Assembly (NCBI RefSeq): GCF_003634045.1
Contig: NZ_RBIM01000001.1
Coordinates: 496,001 to 560,000, forward strand
Length of the DNA: 64,000 bases
Direction: 5' to 3'
DNA from: Maricaulis maris
Lineage (GTDB): Bacteria > Pseudomonadota > Alphaproteobacteria > Caulobacterales > Maricaulaceae
Made by a program: the position numbers and the translations under genes. Of this stretch, positions 54,765 to 64,000 are shown piece after piece (position 1 is the stretch's first letter; each line of letters opens with the position of its first letter). Under the pieces are notes generated by a model that saw only the letters and a list, made by a program, of their open reading frames with translations, searched no databases and had not been told where the DNA came from.

Positions 54765-55390
54765 CCTACTCGGTGAAGGAACGCTTTCTCACCGTGCAGG
54801 GCGAGGGCGGCCAGGCGGGCCGACCGGCGGTCTTCCTGCGCTTCGCCGGCTGCAATCTGTGGAGCGGTCGCGAGCAGGACCGGCACAAGGCGGTCTGCAA
54901 TTTCTGCGACACGGATTTCGTCGGCATGGACGGGCCCGGTGGCGGCCGGTTCAAGACCGCCGAAGCGCTGGTCGAAGCCGTTGCCGAGTTGTGGCCGGGT
55001 GGCGGAGTGCCGCTCGTGGTGTGCACCGGCGGTGAGCCGCTGCTGCAGCTTGATACGCCCTTGATCGACGCCTTGCATGCACGCGGTTTCGAGATCGCGG
55101 TGGAAACCAATGGCACGGTGAAGGCGCCCGACGGGATTGACTGGATCACGGTCAGCCCGAAGGGCAAGGCGCCGGTCGTCCAGACCTCCGGTCACGAGCT
55201 CAAGCTCGTCTATCCGCAGCCGGAGCTCGATCCGGCGACGTTTGAGGCGTGGGACTTCAAGCGCTTCTCCCTGCAGCCGATGGACGGGCCGCAGATGATG
55301 GAGAATGCCCAGGCCGCATTCGACTACTGCCTGGCGCATCCGAAATGGTCCTTGTCACTGCAGACCCACAAATGGATCGGCGCACCCTGA
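54761..55390 (+). CDS. queE: 7-carboxy-7-deazaguanine synthase QueE
   Basis: A 209-residue radical-SAM enzyme making 7-carboxy-7-deazaguanine. The unusual cluster motif C-x14-C-x2-C (G-C-N-L-W-S-G ... V-C-N-F-C-D-T-D-F, residues 30-53) is characteristic of QueE. L-T-V-Q-G-E-G-G and C-T-G-G-E-P-L-L-Q are also present. It starts within the last codons of queC. Confidence 0.94.
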   Translation: MTYSVKERFLTVQGEGGQAGRPAVFLRFAGCNLWSGREQDRHKAVCNFCDTDFVGMDGPGGGRFKTAEALVEAVAELWPGGGVPLVVCTGGEPLLQLDTPLIDALHARGFEIAVETNGTVKAPDGIDWITVSPKGKAPVVQTSGHELKLVYPQPELDPATFEAWDFKRFSLQPMDGPQMMENAQAAFDYCLAHPKWSLSLQTHKWIGAP

Positions 55391-55409
55391 TGACCGGCCT
55401 GTCCCGCGC

Positions 55410-55964
55410 TCAGCTGCGCGGCATGGGTGCGACGCCGAGACTGTTCGCCAGGGCGCCGGCAAACTGGTCGAAGGCCTGCCGGGTGTCGGTCCACACGCCA
55501 TAGCCATCGCCGGCACCGCTGTCGGGATTGAACCAGACATAGTTGAAGGTCGCGATCAGGGTGCCGTCTGCATCGCGCAGTACGGCGCTGAGCGCGGCGC
55601 CGCCATCGGCGTGGGACGTATAGTGGGCACCGGCCATGTCCTGGATCTGCTGCATGGTCGGTCGGTTCGGGACGACATCGAGAATGGTCACGGTGAGCAC
55701 TGTTTCGCGAGCGGCCACACCATGCCAGTTGGCGTCGATGAGCGCCCGTTCCAGATCGTCACGCAGATAGCCGGACAGGCGGGCGAGTTCGGCTTCGCCG
55801 AGACTGGTCGCCTTGCTTCGGACGAGATCGGAAAACCCGATCAATCCGATTTCGATGGATCCGCCCGCCTCGCTGCGGTAGTCGGCCCGGAAGCTGGAAT
55901 CGTCCCGGGCTTCAACGGGTGGAGCAAGGCAACACAACGCAAGTACACAAACGAGAGTACGCAT
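55410..55964 (-). CDS. Exported protein, paralog of gene at 56127
   Basis: A 184-residue exported protein with a signal peptide (M-R-T-L-V-C-V-L-A-L-C-C-L-A, cut near V-E-A-R). Shared with its upstream neighbour are E-L-A-R-L-S-G-Y-L-R-D-D-L-E-R-A-L, T-I-L-D-V-V-P-N-R-P-T-M-Q-Q and an aromatic V-W-F / W-T-D-x-R-x-x-F-x-x-F-A segment near the end. AGGAG before the ATG at 55964 decides the start. Family not recognised; the tandem copies suggest related periplasmic roles. Confidence 0.75.
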   Translation of the reverse strand: MRTLVCVLALCCLAPPVEARDDSSFRADYRSEAGGSIEIGLIGFSDLVRSKATSLGEAELARLSGYLRDDLERALIDANWHGVAARETVLTVTILDVVPNRPTMQQIQDMAGAHYTSHADGGAALSAVLRDADGTLIATFNYVWFNPDSGAGDGYGVWTDTRQAFDQFAGALANSLGVAPMPRS

Positions 55965-56068
55965 GTCGGTCTCTCCTGGGTTCATGTCCCCCCTGCGATG
56001 GCGCCAGCGTATCACATCCGCGTGATCGCGAGCAGGGGGCGCGCGCGTAAATCCATGCTGCAGGACAA

Positions 56069-56103
56069 TAAAAAAACGGACGCACCTGCGAAGGTGCGTC
56101 CGT
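56069..56103 (-). terminator. Strong intrinsic terminator after gene at 56127
   Basis: A 12-bp perfect stem (56076-56087 with 56092-56103) with a tetraloop, followed on the minus strand by a T-run (complement of 56069-56075). It separates the two paralogous secreted-protein genes, so they are transcribed separately or with attenuation. Confidence 0.93.
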
Positions 56104-56126
56104 TGATGTCAGTCCACAGATGCGGA

Positions 56127-56630
56127 TCAGGAGCCAGTGTTAGCCCGTTCGTCGAGGCTGTCGGAGACCTGGTCTGCAAAGCGCGAGAAGGTGCGCCGGG
56201 CATCGGTCCATTGGGCATGGCCCACGACGTCCCGGATATTCCAGCTGCGCCAGCCATAGCTGTAAGTTTCAAGGATTTCGCCGTCGGCGGAAACCAGTTG
56301 GGCTTCGACATCGGCACCGCCGATTGACACTGACGAGTGGTGCAGGGCGCGGGCGCCGCTCATCTGCTCCATGGTCGGCCGGTTGGGCTGGGCGTCGAGA
56401 ATCGTCGCGTTCAGCACACGGCCGCCATCGCCGAGTTGGTCAGCGAGTTCGCGCTCCAGTGCGTCGCGCAGATAGCCGGCCAGACGGTCCAGCTCACGCT
56501 CGCCAAAATCTTCTGCATGTTCAACAAGTTCTGGTCCGTAGGCGATTTCACCGATCGCCACCGGCTGATCTGCCAGCGACGGGGTGGACAAGGTACCCAG
56601 TGCCAGAATGGCCGTCATTGTGCGCAACAT
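56127..56630 (-). CDS. Exported protein, paralog of gene at 55410
   Basis: A 167-residue exported protein with signal peptide 1-20 (cut after S-L-A-D). It shares E-L-D-R-L-A-G-Y-L-R-D-A-L-E-R-E-L, A-T-I-L-D-A-Q-P-N-R-P-T-M-E-Q-M and W-T-D-A-R-R-T-F-S-R-F-A with the downstream gene, so the two are clear paralogs. Unlike it, this copy has lost the extra N-terminal charged block. No domain name can be given with confidence. Confidence 0.75.
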   Translation of the reverse strand: MLRTMTAILALGTLSTPSLADQPVAIGEIAYGPELVEHAEDFGERELDRLAGYLRDALERELADQLGDGGRVLNATILDAQPNRPTMEQMSGARALHHSSVSIGGADVEAQLVSADGEILETYSYGWRSWNIRDVVGHAQWTDARRTFSRFADQVSDSLDERANTGS

Positions 56631-56759
56631 TTCGCGCCTCCCTGATACGTCTACAAGCAGTCCCTCACGGACAATGTAGCAGACTCAGGCAGGGGTTGAG
56701 AAGGACCGACGCAACACGATCCCGTGTCGATCAGCGCCGGGTCATCCTAGTGGTCATGG

Positions 56760-56966
56760 CTAGTGGTCATGATCGTGATCATCGTCGTCATCACCGGGGG
56801 TGACCACGTCGATGGCGGCGCCGCCGACGGCACCGGCGGTGCGAACGGCGGCGCCGGCCGTGCCGACGGCGACATCGGTCGCCAGCGCGGCAGCGCCGAT
56901 GACGAGGCAGCCGGACAGGGCCGGTGCGAGACCGAGGATGGCGATAAGGGTCAGGATGCGGCGCAT
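56760..56966 (-). CDS. Small lipoprotein with Asp/His-rich tail
   Basis: A 68-residue lipoprotein. The lipobox is L-S-G-C (Cys at residue 20), then an Ala/Gly/Val-rich segment (A-T-D-V-A-V-G-T-A-G-A-A-V), and a C-terminal tail of five Asp followed by H-D-H-D-H. The tail could bind divalent metal at the outer membrane. GGAG lies about 7 bases before the ATG. The middle segment resembles small NF/DUF lipoproteins common in alphaproteobacteria; their role is unknown. Confidence 0.75.
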   Translation of the reverse strand: MRRILTLIAILGLAPALSGCLVIGAAALATDVAVGTAGAAVRTAGAVGGAAIDVVTPGDDDDDHDHDH

Positions 56967-57041
56967 GGTGATCTCCGGTGCGTGTTCACCCTGTCATGCC
57001 CGACAAGGCCTTTCCGCATGGTGAATGCGGGCCCGTCAGGA

Positions 57042-59132
57042 TCAACGGCCTTCGCGCCACCAGCCCAAGCCGAGCATCGTCGTGATCAACAGGACCAGCA
57101 GCAGGCCCGGCAACAGCGGGATGCGGGTCGAGGCGCGCACGACATAGCGCTCATTGCGTTGCAGGCCCAGCCAGGAACGGCCGGATTGGTCGGCCGTGGA
57201 GCGGGTGCGGCGCAGATTGGGCAGATTGGCACCGGGACCGTCGCCGATAGCAAACAGGCGGCCGCCGGTCGCGTCGACAAAGGGGTCGAGTATGGCGTCG
57301 GTCGGCCGCATGTCGGCATATTCCAGCGGGTTGATCGGACCCAGCGCGGCGACGGTTGTCAGATCACCGGAGCGCAGGCGCACAAGGCCTGACCCGGACG
57401 CCGGCAGGCGGGCCGCGAAATGGCCGGGTTCGGCCTCGTCCTCGGTCATCGTGACCACGTCCTGGCGCCCGTCCGGCCAGGTCAGCTGCAGCGGCGGCGG
57501 TGTGTCGGCCAGCGTGACGCGCTCGACCCGCAATTCACCGTCGGTGGCAAAGGCGGTCAGGCGTTCCTCGTCCAGCTCCGGTTCGCGCATCAGCCAGTGG
57601 GCGACGCGACGGAACATTTCCGCATAGGGGCCACCGCCCTCAAAGCCGCGCGACCACAGCCAGGTCTGGTCCGACATCACGATGGCAGCGCGGCCTTCGC
57701 CGGCGCGCTGCACGACCAGCAGCGGATCGCCATCCGGTGTTTCCAGCAGGGTTTCGCCGCCCAGCGCCGTGCCATGGATATGACGCAGCCAGCGACCCCA
57801 TTGCGGCGTCTCGCCGCCGCCGGCCAGTCCGGCCGTGACCGGGTGGCGCAGACCGGTATCGGTCGGCTCCGGTGTGAAGGGCGCGTCGGTGATATAGCCG
57901 GTCGGTCGCACGGGCAGTACAGCGGCCAGCGGCGTGCGGTAGAGGCTTGGCGGTCCGGCAAAGGGGGGCCCGGCAGTAACCAGCAGCGCGCCGCCATTTT
58001 CCACATAGCGGGCGATATAGTCGAAATAGAGCGGCGGCATGATGTTGCGACGGCGATAGCGGTCGAAGATCACCAGGTCGAATTCGCTCAGGCGTTCGAC
58101 AAAGAGCTCCTGGACCGGAAAGCCGATCAGCGCCAGCTCGTCGACCGGGGTCGAATCGCGCCGGTCCGGCGGCCGCAGAATGGTGAAGTGAACCAGATCG
58201 ACCGAGGGGTCGGATTTGAGCAGGTCGCGCCAGGCGCGGGCGCCATTGTGCGGCTCACCGGTCACCAGCAGCACTCGCAGCCGGTCGCGGACACCGGATA
58301 CTGAAACGGCGGCGCGATTGTTGATCAGCGACAATTCCTGGCGTCCGGCCTCGACTTCGGCCTCGATGACATTCTGGCCGCGACGTTCGACCGGCACTTC
58401 GACCCGGGTCGAGCGGCCGATCGGGATCGAATGGACTTGCGGGTCACCGCCCTCGAAGCGGAAGGCGACATTGGCCGTGCCCTGCATGGCGTCATCCTCG
58501 ACGCGGATCACGAAGGAGACGGTCTGTCCGACAATGCCGTAGCGCGGCGCTTCCTCGATCACGAGGCGGCGGTCTCCAGCGGCGCGGTCACCGGTCATGA
58601 CATGGTGGATCGGGGCGTCGACATTGAGTGCATCGGCGTCCAGCGGGGCATCGTGAACCTGGCCATCAGTGACCAGGACGACACCGGCCAGACGGTCCGG
58701 CGGGGCCGAGGCGAGGGCGGCATTGACGCCGTCAAACAGCATCGTGCCGTCGGCGGTTTCACCGGCCTCGACCTCGATCAGGTCGAGCAGCGGGTCGTTC
58801 TCGGCTTCGCGGCGCAGGGCGTCTGCCATTTCGCCGGCGGCTTCGCGCCGCCCACCGACGGTCATCGAGGCCGAGGTGTCGGTAACCAGTACGGCGACAT
58901 CCGGCAGCGGGTCGCGCTCTTCCTCGACCAGTGAGGGATTGGCCAGCACCAGCGCGATCAGGGCCACGCCAAGCGTGCGCCAGATCCAGCCGGACAGTTT
59001 TTGCAGGCCGCCGACGGCAATCGCCAACAGGGCAATACCGGCCAGCCCGCCAATTATCGACCAGGGCAGGAGCGGGGCAAAGTCGAGCGCCGACACGGTG
59101 GCGCTCAGGGGCAGGCCTTGCGACACACTCAT
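57042..59132 (-). CDS. Membrane-anchored VWA/GATase-like protein of the MoxR operon
   Basis: A 696-residue membrane protein. Two TM helices lie at about 22-45 and 50-68, followed by a von Willebrand A-like domain with a MIDAS-type D-T-S-A-S-M, then Ig-like segments, a class I glutamine-amidotransferase-like domain (L-L-V-T-A-G-P-P-F-A-G-P) and a C-terminal TM (about 668-688). It overlaps the preceding DUF4159 gene by 4 bases. It is the last gene of the MoxR-DUF58-DUF4159-VWA operon. Such MoxR-linked VWA proteins are thought to receive MoxR chaperone action; the target process is unknown. Confidence 0.8.
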   Translation of the reverse strand: MSVSQGLPLSATVSALDFAPLLPWSIIGGLAGIALLAIAVGGLQKLSGWIWRTLGVALIALVLANPSLVEEERDPLPDVAVLVTDTSASMTVGGRREAAGEMADALRREAENDPLLDLIEVEAGETADGTMLFDGVNAALASAPPDRLAGVVLVTDGQVHDAPLDADALNVDAPIHHVMTGDRAAGDRRLVIEEAPRYGIVGQTVSFVIRVEDDAMQGTANVAFRFEGGDPQVHSIPIGRSTRVEVPVERRGQNVIEAEVEAGRQELSLINNRAAVSVSGVRDRLRVLLVTGEPHNGARAWRDLLKSDPSVDLVHFTILRPPDRRDSTPVDELALIGFPVQELFVERLSEFDLVIFDRYRRRNIMPPLYFDYIARYVENGGALLVTAGPPFAGPPSLYRTPLAAVLPVRPTGYITDAPFTPEPTDTGLRHPVTAGLAGGGETPQWGRWLRHIHGTALGGETLLETPDGDPLLVVQRAGEGRAAIVMSDQTWLWSRGFEGGGPYAEMFRRVAHWLMREPELDEERLTAFATDGELRVERVTLADTPPPLQLTWPDGRQDVVTMTEDEAEPGHFAARLPASGSGLVRLRSGDLTTVAALGPINPLEYADMRPTDAILDPFVDATGGRLFAIGDGPGANLPNLRRTRSTADQSGRSWLGLQRNERYVVRASTRIPLLPGLLLVLLITTMLGLGWWREGR

Positions 59133-61885
59133 TGGCCCAGCCTTTCCAGTATGTCCGGCACGTGGACCTGGTCCGCCTTGTAGTTTCCGGTCAGCGCATA
59201 CATGGCGATATTGACGCCGAAGCGGATAGCCAGTTCGCGTTGACGTTCGCCGCCATCAATCGGCGCTGTCGCGCCGCCGCCCTCGCCACGCGACCAAGCG
59301 GTCGCCCAGTCATGCGAGCCGATGATCACGCCGGACGTGCCGTCGCGTGAGGCCCCGTCCGGATTGGCTTCAACCCAGACCGGCGATCCGGAATAACGAC
59401 CGGGGAATTCCTGCAGCAGGTAGAAGGCGCGTGTCAGCACATGGTCGCCGGGGATCTGGGACAGGGCCGGCACGTCGATGCTGTCGAGCACATTGACGAG
59501 GCCGGGATGCGGGGCGCCGGCGCGCAGCATGGCGATGTCGGCGTCCTGGGTGTCAAAGACGATCAATCCGCCAGCGGCCAGATAGGCAGCGACCCGGCGC
59601 GAGGCGGCATCGCTCAGCGGGGCGGCGTCACGCGTGACCGGCCAGTAGAGCAGCGGGAAGAAGATCAGCTCGTCGGTGTTCACATTCACGGCCAGCGGTG
59701 GTTCCGGTTCCATGGCGCTGCGTCGGAATATTTCCTGCGACAGCCCGGTCAGCCCGGCCCGGCTGCGATTGTCGATCGTGGTGTCACCGGTGGTCACATA
59801 GCCAAAGCGCAAGGTGAGCGCGGCCTGCATCATCTCATCGCTCAGCTCGACGCGTTGCGGGCTGGAGGGTGCATCCTGGGCGTCGGCGGCCGGGGTCATC
59901 AGCGGTGACAGGCCGAGTGCGAGCACAGCCGCAGCAGTCGCACCGCCGAGGCGCACAGGCAGGCGGCCGGCCAGGCCGAGGGCGATCACCACGTCCAGCG
60001 TCAGCATGATCAGGGCGGCGGCCAACAGCAGCGCGTCGAAATGGCGGGCGCGGGGACCGTCCAGTCCGGCAAAGCTGGCACCGGGAAGGTCGCGGGGCAG
60101 GGGATCCATGCGGGTATCAGGTCCGACGATATTGAGGGCGCTGGCCGCCGATCCGAGCCGGTAGAGGCCGGGCGGTGCGACGGGGGACGCCGGGGTGGTA
60201 TCAAAATTCGTGGCGGGCACGGGACGGGCGCTGACCGGCGCCGCGACCAGCTGGCCGCTGGCATCCAGCGCCCGGTCGAGCACCCAGGCGCCATTGCCGG
60301 GAACCGAAGCCGTGCCGCCCTGGGCGAGGCCCATCAGACGCTGCAGCATGCGCGGGAAAAGACCGGACAGGGGCAGGTCGGACCAGTCCGGGCTGGCGGT
60401 GACATGGAACAGCACGATCCAGCCGCGGGCCCGCCGTTCGGCGGTGACCAGCGGCGTGCCGTCCTCCAGTCGCGCCCAGACGCGGTCCGGCGTGGCGCTG
60501 CCCGGCTGGGCCAGGACCTGGCGGTCGATGGTGGCGGTGCTGTCGGCCGGCAGGCCGGCGAAGGGCGAGGTGTCGGGGAAGGCGGCAATGCGTTGCGGTT
60601 CGTCCCAGTTCAGCGAGCCGCCGAACAGGCGGCCGCCCTCACGCAGGATGACCGGCAACAGATCATCGCCCTGGGCCGCGAGGCGTGGTCCGGCAAAACG
60701 GATCAACACGCCGCCCTCATTGACGAAATCGGCAATCCGGACGTCATCGGACCGCGCATTGTCGGTCATCACCAGGACCGAGATATCCTCGGCCAGCAGG
60801 GCGTCGAGATCGCCATTGATCAGTTGGGCATGCGGACCCAGCGCACTGCGCACATAGTGCAAATCGGACAGGAGCGGCTGGCCCTCATCGCTTTCCAGCG
60901 TGATCAGGCCGACCCGCGGTCTTTGCCATTGATCCCCCAGCAAGCGGACCGAGGCCGCCGAAGTGGTGCCATCCAGGCGCAGGCTGGCGATACGATTGCG
61001 TAGGTCGAGCGGCAAAGCGATATCGGCCGAGGCGAGACCGGCGCCGGCGTCGAAGCTGAGATCCCGGCGCGCAATGGCACGACCATCGCTGCCCAGGGCT
61101 GTCACGGCAACCGTCCGCGGAAAGTCACGGCCGGCGCGCAGGACCGAGACGGTGAGCCCGTCGGCGGCCGGTTCCGGCGCGGCAAGGGCGAGGGGTGCCC
61201 GGCCGGCATCGGGTTCGATCACGGTGAGGTCGCCCAGACCGTCGAGCATGCGGGCCAGTTCGGCGGCGTCGCGGCTGTCGACCCCGTCGCTGAGCCAGGT
61301 CACCGCCATGGCGCCATCCAGCGTACCATTGCTGCGAGCCGTGCCGATGCGCTCGGCCGTGGCGGCGCGATCCGCCGGCCAGGGTTGTGGTTCGATACTG
61401 TCCAGCCGGCGGCGGGCCTCATCGGCATTGCCGAGGCGCAGGGCCGGCAGGGCCTGTCCGGTCGGTGCCGTAGTCACCAGGGCCACCGCGCGACCGTCGC
61501 GCTCGGCGTCACCGATCAGGCGCTCGGCTTCCTGGCGCATATCATTCCAGGCGGCGGCACTGGCCCAGCCGGTATCCATCACGATGAGGGCCGGACGGGT
61601 CTCTTCCTCGACATTCGGCGGCGTCCAGACGGGACGGGCGAGGGCGATGATGATCAGGGCGGCAATCAGCAGTCGGAACAGGATCAACCACCACGGCGCA
61701 TGCTGCGGTGTTTCGGCATCATCCGGCGCACCCAGCAACAGGCGCAGCGGCGGGAAGATGGCGCGTTTGGGCGCTGGCGGGGTGGCCCGCAGCAACAGCC
61801 ACAGGACCGGCAGCGCGACGAGGCCGGCCAGTGCCAGCGGGGCACCAAAGGAAAGGGGGCCAAGGGCAAACATCAGGTCAGACAT
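59129..61885 (-). CDS. BatA-like/DUF4159 membrane protein
   Basis: About 918 residues. The N-terminus is a BatA-type domain with two TM helices (about 10-28 and 60-78, with A-L-P-V-L-W-L-L-L-R and I-I-A-L-A-R-P-V-W). A central VWA/GATase-like region follows, a TM pair near 610-650, and a C-terminal DUF4159 domain (about 690-915; R-F-G-Y-V-T-T-G-D, then F-F-P-L-L-Y-W-P and A-Y-L-A-A-G-G-L-I-V-F-D-T-Q). The ATG at 61885 is preferred over one three codons earlier. It overlaps DUF58 by 8 bases and the VWA gene by 4. Confidence 0.83.
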   Translation of the reverse strand: MSDLMFALGPLSFGAPLALAGLVALPVLWLLLRATPPAPKRAIFPPLRLLLGAPDDAETPQHAPWWLILFRLLIAALIIIALARPVWTPPNVEEETRPALIVMDTGWASAAAWNDMRQEAERLIGDAERDGRAVALVTTAPTGQALPALRLGNADEARRRLDSIEPQPWPADRAATAERIGTARSNGTLDGAMAVTWLSDGVDSRDAAELARMLDGLGDLTVIEPDAGRAPLALAAPEPAADGLTVSVLRAGRDFPRTVAVTALGSDGRAIARRDLSFDAGAGLASADIALPLDLRNRIASLRLDGTTSAASVRLLGDQWQRPRVGLITLESDEGQPLLSDLHYVRSALGPHAQLINGDLDALLAEDISVLVMTDNARSDDVRIADFVNEGGVLIRFAGPRLAAQGDDLLPVILREGGRLFGGSLNWDEPQRIAAFPDTSPFAGLPADSTATIDRQVLAQPGSATPDRVWARLEDGTPLVTAERRARGWIVLFHVTASPDWSDLPLSGLFPRMLQRLMGLAQGGTASVPGNGAWVLDRALDASGQLVAAPVSARPVPATNFDTTPASPVAPPGLYRLGSAASALNIVGPDTRMDPLPRDLPGASFAGLDGPRARHFDALLLAAALIMLTLDVVIALGLAGRLPVRLGGATAAAVLALGLSPLMTPAADAQDAPSSPQRVELSDEMMQAALTLRFGYVTTGDTTIDNRSRAGLTGLSQEIFRRSAMEPEPPLAVNVNTDELIFFPLLYWPVTRDAAPLSDAASRRVAAYLAAGGLIVFDTQDADIAMLRAGAPHPGLVNVLDSIDVPALSQIPGDHVLTRAFYLLQEFPGRYSGSPVWVEANPDGASRDGTSGVIIGSHDWATAWSRGEGGGATAPIDGGERQRELAIRFGVNIAMYALTGNYKADQVHVPDILERLGQ

Positions 61886-62774
61886 CCCTCGCAAGGGCGC
61901 GGAAAAGGGCCAGAACGGCGCTGGTTGCCGGCCGGTCGGTGCGGTGGGTCACCAGGGTCCAGCCATATTGGCGGGCGAGATCGGCAAGGCGTTCGCCATG
62001 CTCGGCCCAGCGTTGGCGATAGGCCGAGCGGGCTTCCTCGGCGCGACCGAAGAGCAGGCTGGCGCCGCCGCCCGGGTGTTCGAAACGGGTGCGGCCGGCA
62101 TAGGGGAAGTCTTCCTCGGCCGGGTCGATCACGCGCAGCAGCACGCCCTGGGCTTCCATGGCGGCAAAGCGTGACAGGCGGGCAGCCCAGGTCTCGACTG
62201 GATCAAGGAAATCGCTGGCCAGCACGACGCGGCCATAGCGCGACATGTTGGGCGCTTCCACCGAGGTGGCATCGCCGGGACCGAGTGCCAGACGGCGCGA
62301 GGCGCGCTCCAGGCCCAAAGCGCCGGTGCGGGCAATTGCCGATTCGCCGAGTACCGAGACCCGTTCACCGCCCTGGGTCAGCAGGGCTGCGACGGCGATC
62401 TGGCAGACCGCCGCGCGGTCGATCTTGGCGCCGTGATTGCGGCTGGAGCTGTAGCGCATCGAGGCCGAGCCATCGCGCCACAGCCAGATCGTATTGGCCG
62501 CTTCCCATTCATTCTGGCGCACGAAAAGCTGGTCCGAGCGCGCCGATTGGCGCCAGTCGATGGCCTGGCGTCCGTCTTCCGGGCGGTGGTGGCGGTATTG
62601 CCAGAACGTCTCGCCAATGCCCGAGCGGCGACGGCCATGCACACCTTGGGCGACCGTCGCGGCGATGCGATCGGCTTCGGCGAGGAGCGCTGGCAGGCTG
62701 GCGGCCGCGTCCTCGCCTTCATGGCGCAGCGAGACGACACGCGCCTCATCCTGGCGATTGCCACCCTGGCTCAT
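61878..62774 (-). CDS. DUF58 domain protein
   Basis: A 298-residue cytoplasmic protein of the DUF58 family, which has a VWA-like fold. G-V-H-G-R-R-R-S-G-I-G-E-T-F-W-Q-Y-R is followed by I-D-W-R-Q-S-A-R-S-D and W-R-D-G-S-A-S-M, the degenerate MIDAS. It lies 2 bases after moxR and overlaps the next gene by 8 bases. DUF58 proteins accompany MoxR ATPases almost everywhere, probably as substrates or adaptors. Confidence 0.92.
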   Translation of the reverse strand: MSQGGNRQDEARVVSLRHEGEDAAASLPALLAEADRIAATVAQGVHGRRRSGIGETFWQYRHHRPEDGRQAIDWRQSARSDQLFVRQNEWEAANTIWLWRDGSASMRYSSSRNHGAKIDRAAVCQIAVAALLTQGGERVSVLGESAIARTGALGLERASRRLALGPGDATSVEAPNMSRYGRVVLASDFLDPVETWAARLSRFAAMEAQGVLLRVIDPAEEDFPYAGRTRFEHPGGGASLLFGRAEEARSAYRQRWAEHGERLADLARQYGWTLVTHRTDRPATSAVLALFRALARDV

Positions 62775-62776
62775 GA

Positions 62777-63775
<999 letters not shown>

Positions 63776-63857
63776 CGTCCTACATTCCTCCGCGATACAA
63801 GTGATCTATAAAGCCAATTGGCGTGACGCAGCATGGCGTTGCGCAGATAAGGTGTCC

Positions 63858-64000
63858 ATGCCCGCAGCAACGCAAAACCGTGATCCAATGCAGTCCCTGC
63901 TCAAAGCCGCCCGCGAAGCGGGAAGCGGCCTGCCGCCGGTCGAGCGTTGGCATCCCACGTATTGCGGTGAGATGGACCTCGTCATCAAGCGGGACGGATC
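63858..64000 (+). CDS. DUF1285 protein, 3' end outside window
   Basis: The first 47 residues of a gene cut by the window edge. Start M-P-A-A-T-Q-N-R-D-P; the stretch L-P-P-V-E-R-W-H-P-T-Y-C-G-E-M-D-L-V-I-K-R-D-G is typical of the N-terminus of DUF1285 proteins (usually about 180-200 residues). AAGG lies 6 bases before the ATG at 63858. It diverges from moxR across 82 bases; I recall the same pairing in other alphaproteobacteria. Confidence 0.75.
   Translation, partial: MPAATQNRDPMQSLLKAAREAGSGLPPVERWHPTYCGEMDLVIKRDG

Overview
The window looks like chromosomal DNA of a stalked or dimorphic alphaproteobacterium of the Maricaulis/Hyphomonas/Caulobacter kind. The signs are ctrA, the CtrA inhibitor sciP, a Caulobacter-type fliF-fliG-fliH-fliN-flbD-flhA operon, GANTC sites and TTAA-N7-TTAA-like CtrA boxes in cell-cycle promoters, high GC, and many TonB-type outer-membrane genes. 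This identification is inference from gene content. No rRNA, phage, transposon or CRISPR array was seen.

Layout. 1-1050: small lipoproteins and a DUF1328 membrane peptide. 1069-4110: ctrA, a 524-base regulatory gap, then fliI-fliJ. 4272-7478: a heme-type TonB receptor and a divergent lipoprotein sharing Fur-like boxes. 7515-13066: an operon of an MMPL/RND transporter, a LolA-like periplasmic protein, an outer-membrane barrel and a LysR regulator. 13361-22792: a nine-gene flagellar operon on the minus strand. 23035-23304: sciP behind two CtrA-like boxes. 23592-31320: hook genes (fliK-flgD-flgE, minus) and flgK-flgL (plus) diverging from a region with two sigma-54 promoter matches. 31432-33693: mnmA and about 1 kb of structured, repeat-rich non-coding DNA. 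33694-38375: assorted genes (Sel1-like protein, CPBP protease, thiolase, a lower-GC sulfotransferase, paired small membrane proteins with a TetR regulator). 38418-46650: an Lrp regulator and branched-chain 2-oxoacid dehydrogenase genes (E1 alpha, E1 beta, E2), with E3 (lpd) placed after an aldehyde dehydrogenase. 46833-51254: thioesterase, Ldh-type dehydrogenase, TonB-C protein and chemoreceptor. 51350-55390: tRNA-Met, a CBS-histidine kinase-receiver hybrid, cutA and queC-queE. 55410-56966: secreted paralogs and a His/Asp-tailed lipoprotein. 57042-63775: a MoxR-DUF58-DUF4159-VWA operon, with the start of a divergent DUF1285 gene at the right edge.

How it fits together. CtrA, SciP, FlbD and sigma-54 sites form most of a Caulobacter-like flagellar hierarchy in one place: CtrA-like boxes precede fliF and sciP, while sigma-54 elements (the FlbD level) precede the hook and hook-filament junction genes. 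The least understood modules are the heme receptor with its lipoprotein partner, the MMPL/LolA-like/barrel/LysR operon, the MoxR/DUF58/DUF4159/VWA operon, the two paired 4-TM proteins, and the structured intergenic region at 33.2-33.7 kb. Starts were often moved inward from the longest reading frame on ribosome-site and homology grounds; families were named from memory of their motifs, without database searches.
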